Assembly: GCA_049889095.1 (NCBI GenBank)
Contig: JBLJFK010000001.1
Length of the DNA stretch: 64,000 nucleotides
DNA from: Ewingella sp049889095
GTDB taxonomy: Bacteria > Pseudomonadota > Gammaproteobacteria > Enterobacterales > Enterobacteriaceae
Strand: one strand, 5' to 3'
Numbering within the stretch: position 1 is the stretch's first letter; the number at the start of each line of letters is the position of its first letter. Under the pieces are notes generated by a model. That model had not been told where the DNA came from, ran no database searches, and worked only from the letters and a program-made list of their open reading frames with translations. Shown here piece after piece: positions 35,066 to 43,134 of the stretch. The position numbers and the translations under genes were made by a program.

Positions 35066-35500
35066 TTGGAATCTAAACTGGGATCTGATCTAGCACGATT
35101 AGTTCGTGTCTGGCGCGCGCTGATCGACGAACGCTTAAAACCGCTCGAATTGACGCAAACGCATTGGGTAACCTTGCATAATATCAATATGTTACCGCCA
35201 GAACAATCGCAAATTCAGTTGGCCAAGGCGATAGGGATTGAGCAACCTTCTCTGGTCAGAACGCTGGATCAACTTGAAGAGAAAAAACTCATCACGCGGC
35301 AAACATGCGCAAGCGACCGCCGTGCGAAACGCATCAAACTCACCGAAGAAGCGGCACCGATCATCAGTGCCATGGAGTCAGTCATCGACTCAACACGCAA
35401 AGAGATCCTGACCGGAATGTCTCATTCAGAGATTGAGCTGCTAGTTGGAATGCTGGCGCGTCTGGAAAAAAATATCGGTGCACTGCAAAGTAAATCATAA
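35066..35500 (+). CDS. slyA: MarR-family regulator SlyA
   Basis: A dimeric winged-helix regulator that often counters H-NS silencing and responds to small phenolics. The 144-residue product starts at TTG 35066, preceded by AAGGAGAGG; UUG is also the slyA start in E. coli. The central segment THWVTLHNIN and IGIEQPSLVRTLDQLEEK (recognition helix) matches SlyA/RovA. It is divergent from ydhIJK, a known SlyA target. Confidence 0.95.
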   Translation: MESKLGSDLARLVRVWRALIDERLKPLELTQTHWVTLHNINMLPPEQSQIQLAKAIGIEQPSLVRTLDQLEEKKLITRQTCASDRRAKRIKLTEEAAPIISAMESVIDSTRKEILTGMSHSEIELLVGMLARLEKNIGALQSKS

Positions 35501-35597
35501 CAAATAGTTGATTCGCACCGTTTGTTTGCGCGTCATTTCGGTCTGTTGTGCACACCATACTCAGATTTTACATTGTTACGATAACGTATTGATGATA

Positions 35598-35632
35598 CGA
35601 AAAAGCCGGCAGCTTTCGCTGCCGGCTTTTTT
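35598..35632. terminator. Bidirectional terminator between slyA and slyB
   Basis: A 13-bp perfect stem AAAAGCCGGCAGC / GCTGCCGGCTTTT with loop TTTC; T and A tracts serve both converging genes. Confidence 0.93.
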
Positions 35633-35658
35633 GCATTTCACCCGTTCAATATGTGAAA

Positions 35659-36129
35659 TCAGGCGCTTGGGGACACCGTCACGGTGCTGCCACTGGCCGC
35701 CATGCTGACACGTTGGCCAACGCTAAACTTGGTTGGACCGGTTTTCTGCACCACTTGAATGGTCGTACCGTCGTCACGACGGATTTGCAACTCGACGGCG
35801 TTCGAGCGGTTGAGGGTGCTTTGCACGCCCTGACCTGCTACGCCACCCAGTACTGCACCACCAGCAGTTGCCAGGCTGCGGCCTGTACCACCGCCTACGG
35901 TGTTACCAAGGAACCCACCCAGCACTGCGCCACCCAACGCACCGATAATGTTGCTTTCATCGCCACCCTGAATCTGTACAGCACGTGTTGAAATAATGGT
36001 GCCATAAGAGACCTGTTGGATCTGTTTGGCTTGAGAAGCGGAGTAGACATCGCCCGATGCTGTGTTGTCATTTACACAGCCTGCAAGAGTTACACCCGCA
36101 AGTGCGACTGCCAGAAAACGCTTAATCAT
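35659..36129 (-). CDS. slyB: Outer-membrane lipoprotein SlyB
   Basis: A 156-residue lipoprotein with signal peptide and lipobox LAGC (C18). A glycine-zipper region (IIGALGGAVLGGFLGNTVGG...) forms two membrane-inserted hairpins; SlyB builds protective rings around outer-membrane proteins under PhoPQ-type stress. A leader hairpin and a possible PhoP box lie upstream. Confidence 0.95.
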   Translation of the reverse strand: MIKRFLAVALAGVTLAGCVNDNTASGDVYSASQAKQIQQVSYGTIISTRAVQIQGGDESNIIGALGGAVLGGFLGNTVGGGTGRSLATAGGAVLGGVAGQGVQSTLNRSNAVELQIRRDDGTTIQVVQKTGPTKFSVGQRVSMAASGSTVTVSPSA

Positions 36130-36151
36130 AAATTGCTCCTGTTTAAATTCA

Positions 36152-36190
36152 CGCTGTCGCAGCCTGATGACCTGTCACGCCGCGACAGCG
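36152..36190 (-). other. Hairpin in the slyB leader
   Basis: A 9-bp perfect inverted repeat CGCTGTCGC (36152-36160) / GCGACAGCG (36182-36190) with a 21-base loop stands 12-15 bases before the slyB ribosome site. Without a T run it is not a terminator. Confidence 0.5.
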
Positions 36191-36309
36191 TAGGTCTATC
36201 CACGGTTCAACATCCTGTCGAGGGTGTCGAGTAGCTTAGAAACTCAAGCTGACACTAAGATAACTTGTTAAAGCAGATTCTTAAGGACACAAGATTACAT
36301 TAGGTCTGT

Positions 36310-36326
36310 TCAACTAATAATAAACG
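36310..36326 (-). promoter_or_regulatory. Possible PhoP box upstream of slyB
   Basis: Minus strand CGTTTATTATTAGTTGA shows two repeats of the TGTTTA-N5-TGTTTA pattern (5 and 4 of 6 matched), 7-10 bases before a TAATGTAAT -10 region. slyB is PhoP-activated in E. coli. Candidate only. Confidence 0.4.
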
Positions 36327-36329
36327 GTG

Positions 36330-36552
36330 GTTTATGTTTTAGACAGTGTTTGCGCTAAATCCTTGCTCAACAGACTTTGTAGCCTTAATGATAGCCAATT
36401 TCCCGAGCTGTTGGTTTGAAATGTGTTATTAAGTTAACAAAAAACAAATGCACCAATCACATAGCGCAATTAAAAAGGCGTTACTCATGGCGCTGCTAGG
36501 GTAATTCTGTTTTATTTGAGCGTGAAGCACTATTGACCATTTTTTACCGGAG
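36330..36552. other. Remaining gene-free stretch between slyB and anmK
   Basis: A/T-rich spacer holding the divergent promoters. I see no coding frame, sRNA or repeat that I can support. Confidence 0.45.
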
Positions 36553-36561
36553 GTGTTAGGG

Positions 36562-37692
36562 ATGTTATCTATGAAGTCAGGACGCTATATCGGCGTGATG
36601 TCAGGGACCAGCCTTGATGGTGTGGATGTCGTGCTGGCGGCTATTGACGAAAGAATGGTCGCCCAACAGGCCAGCCATTCGCATCCGATGCCTGTTGAAA
36701 TAAAGAATGCCATTCTCGGGATGTGCCAGGGGCAACAGGTCACGTTGGCGCAGGTCGGTGAACTCGATACCCGCCTTGGGATACTCTTCGGTGAGGCCGT
36801 GTTGGCACTGCTGGAAAAAGCCGGTATCAGCGCCGATGAGGTGATGGCTATAGGTTGCCATGGGCAGACGGTATGGCATCAGCCGAAAGGCGAGGCCACA
36901 TTCTCAATGCAGCTTGGCGATAACAATCGCATAGCCGCCATCACGGGGATCACCACGGTTGGTGATTTTCGCCGTCGCGATATGGCCTACGGCGGACAGG
37001 GCGCTCCTTTAGTACCTGCATTTCACCAGGCACTGCTGGCCGACTCCGCGGAGCGCAGGATGATCCTCAATATTGGCGGTATTGCTAACTTATCGCTCTT
37101 ACTGCCCGGTCAGCCAATTAGAGGCTATGATACCGGCCCAGGTAATATGCTAATGGATGCCTGGATCTGGCGTCACCGCGCGTTGCCCTTCGATAAAAAT
37201 GCGGAGTGGGCTAGTCAGGGCAGAGTCAATCTGACTCTTTTACAGCAAATGCTCTCTGATCCTTATTTTGCTGAACCGGCGCCAAAAAGTACTGGACGGG
37301 AGTATTTCAATATTGCCTGGCTTGAAAAACAGTTGAGCCGTATGCACGAACTTCCGCCGGAAGATGTGCAGTCCACGCTGGCTGAATTAACCGCTTCCAG
37401 CATCGCCGAGCAGGTACAACTGGCGGGTGGCAGCGACCGCCTGATGGTGTGCGGCGGTGGGGCGCGCAACCCTCTGGTCATGGCTCGGCTCTCAGCAATG
37501 TTACCAGGCACCGAAGTGTGCACCACAGACACCTTTGGGATCAGTGGGGATGATATGGAAGCGCTGGCATTTGCTTGGCTGGCATTCCGCACGCTGTCGG
37601 GGAAATCCGGTAATCTACCCTCTGTCACCGGCGCCAGCCGTGAGACGGTGCTCGGTGCGATTTATCCTGTCCCTGTCAACGGCGTACGATGA
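36562..37692 (+). CDS. anmK: Anhydro-N-acetylmuramic acid kinase
   Basis: Phosphorylates and opens 1,6-anhydro-MurNAc during recycling of cell-wall fragments, giving MurNAc-6-phosphate. The hexokinase/actin-like fold is seen in GVMSGTSLDGVD, GCHGQTVWH, GDFRRRDMAYGGQGAPLVPAFH and GGGARNPL. The ATG at 36562 has GGAGG eight bases upstream (376 residues); the E. coli protein starts three codons later at MKSGRYIG (36571). A GTG at 36553 lies inside the ribosome site and is not used. Confidence 0.95.
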   Translation: MLSMKSGRYIGVMSGTSLDGVDVVLAAIDERMVAQQASHSHPMPVEIKNAILGMCQGQQVTLAQVGELDTRLGILFGEAVLALLEKAGISADEVMAIGCHGQTVWHQPKGEATFSMQLGDNNRIAAITGITTVGDFRRRDMAYGGQGAPLVPAFHQALLADSAERRMILNIGGIANLSLLLPGQPIRGYDTGPGNMLMDAWIWRHRALPFDKNAEWASQGRVNLTLLQQMLSDPYFAEPAPKSTGREYFNIAWLEKQLSRMHELPPEDVQSTLAELTASSIAEQVQLAGGSDRLMVCGGGARNPLVMARLSAMLPGTEVCTTDTFGISGDDMEALAFAWLAFRTLSGKSGNLPSVTGASRETVLGAIYPVPVNGVR

Positions 37693-37773
37693 TATCTCGG
37701 CTTAATCCCAATGTGTTTTATCGCCGCACGTGGTAATAAAACGGATTGAGCCAGAATCATAAGGAGCTACAGG

Positions 37774-38082
37774 ATGAAAAAAGCGATCTTCGCTTTGGCA
37801 GGTTTAACATTGGCGGGGTGTAGCCAGTTCCACTCTCAACCACCGGTACCGACCGAGCAACTGCATTATCAGTGCGGGACAACACCGCTGACGGTCACGC
37901 TGGATAAACCGGCAAAACAGGTCGATTTCCTGCTTGACGGTAAACAGCTGAAGCTGAAACAGGTGGAAGCGGCGTCGGGCACCAAATACAGTGATGGACA
38001 ATATACTTTCTGGTCGAAGGGACCCGCAGCGTTTGTACAGCGCGGTGATACCATAATCCTCAATGATTGCGTTCAAAAATAA
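37774..38082 (+). CDS. mliC: Membrane-bound lysozyme inhibitor of c-type lysozyme
   Basis: A 102-residue lipoprotein (lipobox LAGC, C16) of the MliC/PliC family that protects peptidoglycan from host lysozyme. The small beta-barrel has the family signature YSDGQYTFWSKGPAAFV and a disulfide pair (YQCGT and NDCVQ). It lies between anmK and pdxH, as in E. coli. Confidence 0.93.
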   Translation: MKKAIFALAGLTLAGCSQFHSQPPVPTEQLHYQCGTTPLTVTLDKPAKQVDFLLDGKQLKLKQVEAASGTKYSDGQYTFWSKGPAAFVQRGDTIILNDCVQK

Positions 38083-38198
38083 CCTTTACCCTTCTTATTT
38101 CCTTTTATTAAAGCCACACCGTCGCGTCAGGATGATTGAGATCCTGATGCGTCAGGCGCAGAATACCTCCACCTCAATCTCTCGCGTAATGAACTCAT

Positions 38199-38864
38199 AT
38201 GGCTGATAACAATGAATTTGATGTAGCAGACTCTCGTCGTGAATACACGCGGGGGGGCCTGCGTCGTGCTGATTTACCCTCTGCACCTCAGCCACTGTTT
38301 GAACACTGGCTAAAACAGGCCTGCGAAGCCAAGCTAGCTGACCCAACGGCCATGGTAGTTGCCACGGTTGATGAGCACGGACAACCGTTTCAGCGCATCG
38401 TTTTGCTTAAACATTATGACGAAAAAGGACTGATTTTTTATACCAATCTCGGCAGTCGCAAGGCGCAACATCTGGCCAATAACAGCCGTATCAGCTTGCT
38501 GTTTCCATGGCATATGCTGGATCGTCAGGTGATTGTGCTCGGACAGGCCGAGCGTCTCTCCACCTTTGAAGTGATGAAGTATTTTGCCAGTCGCCCAAAA
38601 GATAGTCAGATCGGCGCGTGGGTGTCACACCAATCCAGCCGGATCTCCGCGCGCGGTGTACTGGAAAGCAAGTTCCTCGAACTGAAACAAAAATTCAGCC
38701 AGGGCGAAGTGCCGCTGCCGAGTTTCTGGGGGGGATTTCGGGTCAGAGTGGAATCGATGGAGTTCTGGCAGGGCGGTGAACACCGTTTGCACGATCGCTT
38801 CATTTATCAACGTGAGGCGACTGATAATGAAACCGGCTGGAAAATAGACCGCCTGGCACCCTGA
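38199..38864 (+). CDS. pdxH: Pyridoxine/pyridoxamine 5'-phosphate oxidase
   Basis: An FMN enzyme making pyridoxal 5'-phosphate from PNP or PMP with oxygen. The 221-residue product carries RIVLLKHYDEKGLIFYTN and SRKAQHLANN for FMN, and a C-terminal REATDNETGWKIDRLAP typical of the family. It is three residues longer than in E. coli. With pdxY close by, two vitamin B6 steps are encoded here. Confidence 0.96.
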   Translation: MADNNEFDVADSRREYTRGGLRRADLPSAPQPLFEHWLKQACEAKLADPTAMVVATVDEHGQPFQRIVLLKHYDEKGLIFYTNLGSRKAQHLANNSRISLLFPWHMLDRQVIVLGQAERLSTFEVMKYFASRPKDSQIGAWVSHQSSRISARGVLESKFLELKQKFSQGEVPLPSFWGGFRVRVESMEFWQGGEHRLHDRFIYQREATDNETGWKIDRLAP

Positions 38865-39014
38865 ACCACGAAAAATAACGCGATTTCCTAGCGCTCGGAC
38901 GGCGGGCGCTTTATTCTATGCCGTTCCCAGTAATGGCGAGAGAGAAGGCACATGCGTGGCATGATGCCAGACATGAATCTGCACAGGTTCAGTAAATAAT
39001 AAATGGAGTCTTTG

Positions 39015-40289
39015 ATGGCGAGCAGCAACCTGATTAAACAACTGCAAGAGCGGGGCCTCATTGCCCAGGTGACGGATGAAAAAGCGTTAGCAGAGCGACT
39101 GGCGCAAGGGCCAATTGCACTCTATTGTGGTTTCGATCCAACCGCAGACAGCTTGCATTTGGGTCATTTGGTGCCTTTGCTTTGCCTGAAACGCTTCCAG
39201 TTACATGGACATAAACCCGTTGCGCTGGTTGGCGGTGCGACCGGTTTAATTGGTGACCCGAGCTTTAAAGCCGCCGAGCGGAAGCTCAATACAAATGAAA
39301 CCGTGAACGAATGGGTGGAAAAGATCCGCCACCAGGTTTCCCCGTTCCTGGATTTCAACTGCGGTGAAAATAGCGCTATCACAGCGAATAACTACGACTG
39401 GTTTGGTGGCATGAATGTGCTGACCTTCCTGCGTGATATCGGTAAGCACTTCTCTGTAAACCAGATGATCAACAAAGAAGCGGTGAAACAGCGCCTGAAC
39501 CGTGACGATAGTGGGATTTCCTTCACCGAGTTCTCATACAATTTACTGCAGGGTTACGATTTCTCTTCACTGTATGACTTGCATCAAGTTGAGCTACAAA
39601 TTGGCGGTTCGGATCAGTGGGGTAACATTACCTCCGGTATCGACCTGACCCGTCGTCTGCATCAGAAACAGGTGTTCGGCCTGACTGTTCCGCTTATTAC
39701 TAAATCAGACGGCACTAAATTCGGCAAAACTGAAGGGGGGGCGGTCTGGCTTGATCCGAAGAAAACCAGCCCGTACAAATTCTATCAGTTCTGGATCAAC
39801 ACTGCGGATGCCGATGTTTACCATTTCCTGAAATTCTTTACCTTCATGAGCATCGAAGACATCAATGCGCTGGAAGAAGAAGACAAAACCAGCGGCAAAG
39901 CGCCACGTGCGCAGTACGTTCTGGCTGAAGACGTTACTGGCATGGTTCACGGCGCAGAAGGCCTTGCAGCAGCACGTCGTATCACCGAAAGCCTGTTCTC
40001 CGGCGCGTTAAGTGAAATGACCGAAGCCGACTTGGCGCAGCTTGAGCAAGACGGAATGCCGGTGGTGACGCTGGAAGCCGAGGCTGATTTGCAACAGGCG
40101 CTGGTTGCCGGAGAGATGGCTCCATCACGTGGCCAGGCTCGCACCATGATCTCTTCCAATGCCATCAGCCTCAACGGTGAAAAGCAGACCGATCCAGAAT
40201 ATCGCTTCAGTGAACGCGATCGTCTGTTCGGGCGTTATGCTTTACTACGCCGTGGTAAGAAAAATTACAGTCTGCTGATCTGGAAATAA
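39015..40289 (+). CDS. tyrS: Tyrosyl-tRNA synthetase
   Basis: Charges tRNA-Tyr with tyrosine. The ATG at 39015 gives 424 residues starting MASSNLIKQLQERGL, the E. coli length; an ATG four codons upstream lies on the ribosome site GGAG. Class-I motifs are HLGH (in TADSLHLGHLVP) and KFGKT (in SDGTKFGKTEGG), with an S4-like RNA-binding domain at the C-terminus. It is followed by a long G/C-rich hairpin. Confidence 0.97.
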   Translation: MASSNLIKQLQERGLIAQVTDEKALAERLAQGPIALYCGFDPTADSLHLGHLVPLLCLKRFQLHGHKPVALVGGATGLIGDPSFKAAERKLNTNETVNEWVEKIRHQVSPFLDFNCGENSAITANNYDWFGGMNVLTFLRDIGKHFSVNQMINKEAVKQRLNRDDSGISFTEFSYNLLQGYDFSSLYDLHQVELQIGGSDQWGNITSGIDLTRRLHQKQVFGLTVPLITKSDGTKFGKTEGGAVWLDPKKTSPYKFYQFWINTADADVYHFLKFFTFMSIEDINALEEEDKTSGKAPRAQYVLAEDVTGMVHGAEGLAAARRITESLFSGALSEMTEADLAQLEQDGMPVVTLEAEADLQQALVAGEMAPSRGQARTMISSNAISLNGEKQTDPEYRFSERDRLFGRYALLRRGKKNYSLLIWK

Positions 40290-40297
40290 GATCGGCA

Positions 40298-40327
40298 GGA
40301 TAAAGGGGCTATTCAGCCCCTTTATCC
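40298..40327 (+). terminator. Long hairpin after tyrS
   Basis: A 13-bp perfect stem GGATAAAGGGGCT / AGCCCCTTTATCC with loop ATTC, nine bases after the tyrS stop. The only U-rich part is the TTTAT inside the 3' arm, so termination strength is uncertain. Confidence 0.6.
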
Positions 40328-40395
40328 CTGAGTCATTTAATTCAAAAAATCTGCCAACGCGCCATCCGCCGATGACGTCTGTATCGGGACTTTTC

Positions 40396-41256
40396 ATGAA
40401 AAACATCCTTTCTATTCAGTCACACACCGTTTTTGGTCACGCCGGTAACAGCGCGGCAGAATTTCCAATGCGTCGCATGGGCGCAAACGTTTGGCCTCTT
40501 AATACGGTGCAATTTTCTAATCATACACAGTATGGCCATTGGACCGGCTGCGTTATGCCGGCCAGTCATCTGACTGATATAGCACAGGGCATCGCAGATA
40601 TTGACCGTCTTAAAGACTGTGATGCGATATTAAGTGGGTATATTGGTTCGCCGGAGCAGGGGCAGAGCATTCTGCAAATTGTCCGTCAGGTGAAAGAGGC
40701 TAACCCAGACGCCTGGTATTTCTGCGACCCGGTCATGGGGCATCCGGAGAAGGGCTGCATTGTTGCGCCGGGCGTGGCGGAGTTCCACTGTAACGAGGCT
40801 TTGATCAACTGCGATATTATAGCGCCCAATCTGCTTGAGCTCGAACTGCTCAGCGGTCATGCTGTTCTCAGCGTGGAAGATGCTGTGGTGACAGCGCGTG
40901 AACTGATTGCTAAAGGTCCAAAAATCGTACTGGTGAAACACCTCAGTCGTGCCGGTTATCACAGTGACCGCTTTGAGATGTTACTGGTCACCGCCGATGA
41001 AGCCTGGCATGTCGACCGTCCGTTGATTGATTTTGGTGTGCGTCAGCCGGTTGGCGTAGGTGATTTAACCAGTGGTCTGCTGCTGGTTAATTTACTCAAA
41101 AGCGAAACGCTGGATAAGGCCCTCGAACATGTCACCGCGGCGGTTTATGAAGTGATGTTGGCGACGCACGCTATGGGTGAGTATGAGCTGCAAGTGGTTG
41201 CCGCACAGGACAACATGGTGACGCCGCAGCATCACTTTACGGCCATTAAGCTTTAA
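40396..41256 (+). CDS. pdxY: Pyridoxal kinase 1
   Basis: A ribokinase-fold enzyme that phosphorylates pyridoxal in the B6 salvage pathway. With the ATG at 40396 (MKNILSIQSHTVFGHAGN) it has 286 residues; an upstream ATG adds eight residues without family match. FCDPVMGHPEKGC and the catalytic QPVGVGDLTSGLLL near the C-terminus are intact. It follows tyrS and precedes the convergent gstA as in E. coli. Confidence 0.95.
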   Translation: MKNILSIQSHTVFGHAGNSAAEFPMRRMGANVWPLNTVQFSNHTQYGHWTGCVMPASHLTDIAQGIADIDRLKDCDAILSGYIGSPEQGQSILQIVRQVKEANPDAWYFCDPVMGHPEKGCIVAPGVAEFHCNEALINCDIIAPNLLELELLSGHAVLSVEDAVVTARELIAKGPKIVLVKHLSRAGYHSDRFEMLLVTADEAWHVDRPLIDFGVRQPVGVGDLTSGLLLVNLLKSETLDKALEHVTAAVYEVMLATHAMGEYELQVVAAQDNMVTPQHHFTAIKL

Positions 41257-41281
41257 TAACACTTTTGATGACCTAAGCGAT

Positions 41282-41318
41282 AAAAAAAGCCCCGCGCTAC
41301 ATCAGCCGGGGCTTTTTA
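41282..41318. terminator. Bidirectional terminator between pdxY and gstA
   Basis: An 11-bp stem AAAAAGCCCCG / CGGGGCTTTTT with a 12-nt loop and T/A tracts for both converging genes. Confidence 0.9.
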
Positions 41319-41337
41319 CCGTATGGCAGGCAGAAAT

Positions 41338-41943
41338 TTATTTCAGACCTTCAGCCACCAGTGCAGCATCAACCGCAGGGCGTGCTGCCACGCGGTCAAG
41401 ATAGTGGTTCAGATCACTCAATGCGGAGAGATCAAATTTTAGCGCTTTTGCCCAGCCCATCACAGTGAACAGATACGCATCAGCTACGCTGAAACGCGAT
41501 CCCAGCAGGTACTGATGATCTTTCAGTGAGTCGTTAATATAGGCAAATTTCTTCGCCAGCGCTTCACGGGTCAGCGATTTATACTCTTCTGGTGTTTTCG
41601 GATTGAACAGCGGACTGAATCCTTTATGCAGTTCGGTAGCAATATAGTTCAGCCACTCCAGCGCATGATAACGCGCCAGCGTTCCCACTTCTGGCAATAA
41701 CTGGCGGTCCGGTTTCTGGTCGGCCAGATATTGCACAATCGCTACGCCTTCGGTCAGGATGCTACCATCGTTCAGTTCCAGCGTCGGGATTTGACCTTTA
41801 GGGTTCACGGCAAGAAAATCGTCATTGTTTTCGGTTTTCTTGGTCGCCAGATCAACTTTGACGATGCTGAAATCCAGACCAGCTTCACGCAGAATAATAT
41901 GTGGTGAAAGGGAACAAGCGCCGGCTTTATAATAAAGTTTCAT
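41338..41943 (-). CDS. gstA: Glutathione S-transferase GstA
   Basis: A 201-residue beta-class glutathione transferase. The thioredoxin-like domain (~1-80) begins MKLYYKAGACSLSPHI with cysteine C10, the residue that can form a mixed disulfide with glutathione; the helical domain follows with the N-capping motif SRFSVADAYLF. The ATG at 41943 has an ACGGAG ribosome site; the frame open further upstream is not part of the family. Confidence 0.95.
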   Translation of the reverse strand: MKLYYKAGACSLSPHIILREAGLDFSIVKVDLATKKTENNDDFLAVNPKGQIPTLELNDGSILTEGVAIVQYLADQKPDRQLLPEVGTLARYHALEWLNYIATELHKGFSPLFNPKTPEEYKSLTREALAKKFAYINDSLKDHQYLLGSRFSVADAYLFTVMGWAKALKFDLSALSDLNHYLDRVAARPAVDAALVAEGLK

Positions 41944-42149
41944 ACAAACTCCGTAAGTTTCAACAATTGTCACGCAGGCCTTAGTAGCCGCGACGTCTAG
42001 ACGGCGCGGTTGCACAGGGATAGATATCTACCACTATCCTAGAGCCGCCGATGAAAAATGTCAGTGACTAAATCGTGTTGTTGGTGTGAATGCTCATAGA
42101 GTGACAGGCAGCGTTTAGTGCCCGACAGCATGCTATTCCTGTCAGGCAT

Positions 42150-43016
42150 TCAGCGAGAATACTGATTCAGATGATCACGCACCGCGCGCTCAACACTTTC
42201 TGGAGCGGGAAGTAGTGGTGCACGTACTTCATTATGCAGCAGCCCATCCAATGAAAGTGCGTATTTAATTGCTGCAGGATTAGGGGCGCTGAACATCAGG
42301 CGCATCAGCGGCAGCAAGGAGAAAAAGGTCTGACGGGCACCAGACAGATCGTTCATCTTAATCTGTTGAATCAAATTAACAAATTGCTCAGGGAACAGAT
42401 GTGCTGATGCTGCAATAGCACCTGTTCCACCATGGCATAGGGTTGAGAATATCTGCGCATCTTCGCCACAAAGTACATCCAATTGGCCATCGGCAATCAA
42501 TGACAGAGTGAGATCAAGACTGCCACCGCAATCTTTAATCGCTACAATTTTTGGGTGGGTGGCCAGCTGACGCAGGGTATCGAGCTCAAGATGGACGCCG
42601 GTGCGGTAAGGCACATTGTACAAAATGATCGGTACCGAAGAGTGGTCGGCCAGTTCGGTAAACCACGTGACCAGTGCTGCTTGCGAAGGGCGGATATAGT
42701 AAGGGGCCGGCAGCAGGATCCCTGCGACTGGTCGCTGCATAATCTCCTCCTGCATGGCGCGCACTGTTGGCAGATGTGTACCAGAGAGTCCCATCACGAC
42801 CTGGTGTCCTGGCACAGTTTCCAAAACGGTGTCGAGCACCTGAAGTTGCTCATATTTACTGAGCATCGGTGCTTCACCTGTTGTACCGCACACCACCACG
42901 CCATCAACGCCCCGTTTCAGCAAATGGGTACAGAGCGCCTGCAAGGCAGGGAAATCAATTTCACCCTGATGAAAAGGCGTAACCAGTGGGACCCAGATAC
43001 CTGAAAACGATGACAT
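42150..43016 (-). CDS. DapA-family (dihydrodipicolinate synthase / NAL) aldolase
   Basis: A 288-residue class-I aldolase of the DHDPS/N-acetylneuraminate lyase family. The Schiff-base lysine K161 (IVAIKDCGG), tyrosine Y133 and R138 (LYNVPYRTG) and the T45-T46 pair (GTTGE) are at DapA positions, so it could make 4-hydroxy-tetrahydrodipicolinate; Y133 with R138 favours DapA over sialate lyase activity. It stands alone, away from lysine genes, and E. coli has no dapA at this place, so it is probably a second, divergent paralogue. Substrate is not certain. Confidence 0.85.
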   Translation of the reverse strand: MSSFSGIWVPLVTPFHQGEIDFPALQALCTHLLKRGVDGVVVCGTTGEAPMLSKYEQLQVLDTVLETVPGHQVVMGLSGTHLPTVRAMQEEIMQRPVAGILLPAPYYIRPSQAALVTWFTELADHSSVPIILYNVPYRTGVHLELDTLRQLATHPKIVAIKDCGGSLDLTLSLIADGQLDVLCGEDAQIFSTLCHGGTGAIAASAHLFPEQFVNLIQQIKMNDLSGARQTFFSLLPLMRLMFSAPNPAAIKYALSLDGLLHNEVRAPLLPAPESVERAVRDHLNQYSR

Positions 43017-43134
43017 GATTAACTTCCTTCGACGGCGTTATGAATGCCAAGGATCATGTCAGCAAAGCGGGGGATGATGCCAATTGAAAGAATTCATAGT
43101 ACGATTTAAGTTATTTATCAGACTTATATTCGTC

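Noticed and set aside
42555..43004. 149-residue plus-strand frame inside the DapA-family gene
   Set aside because: Antisense shadow; the minus-strand gene has all catalytic residues.
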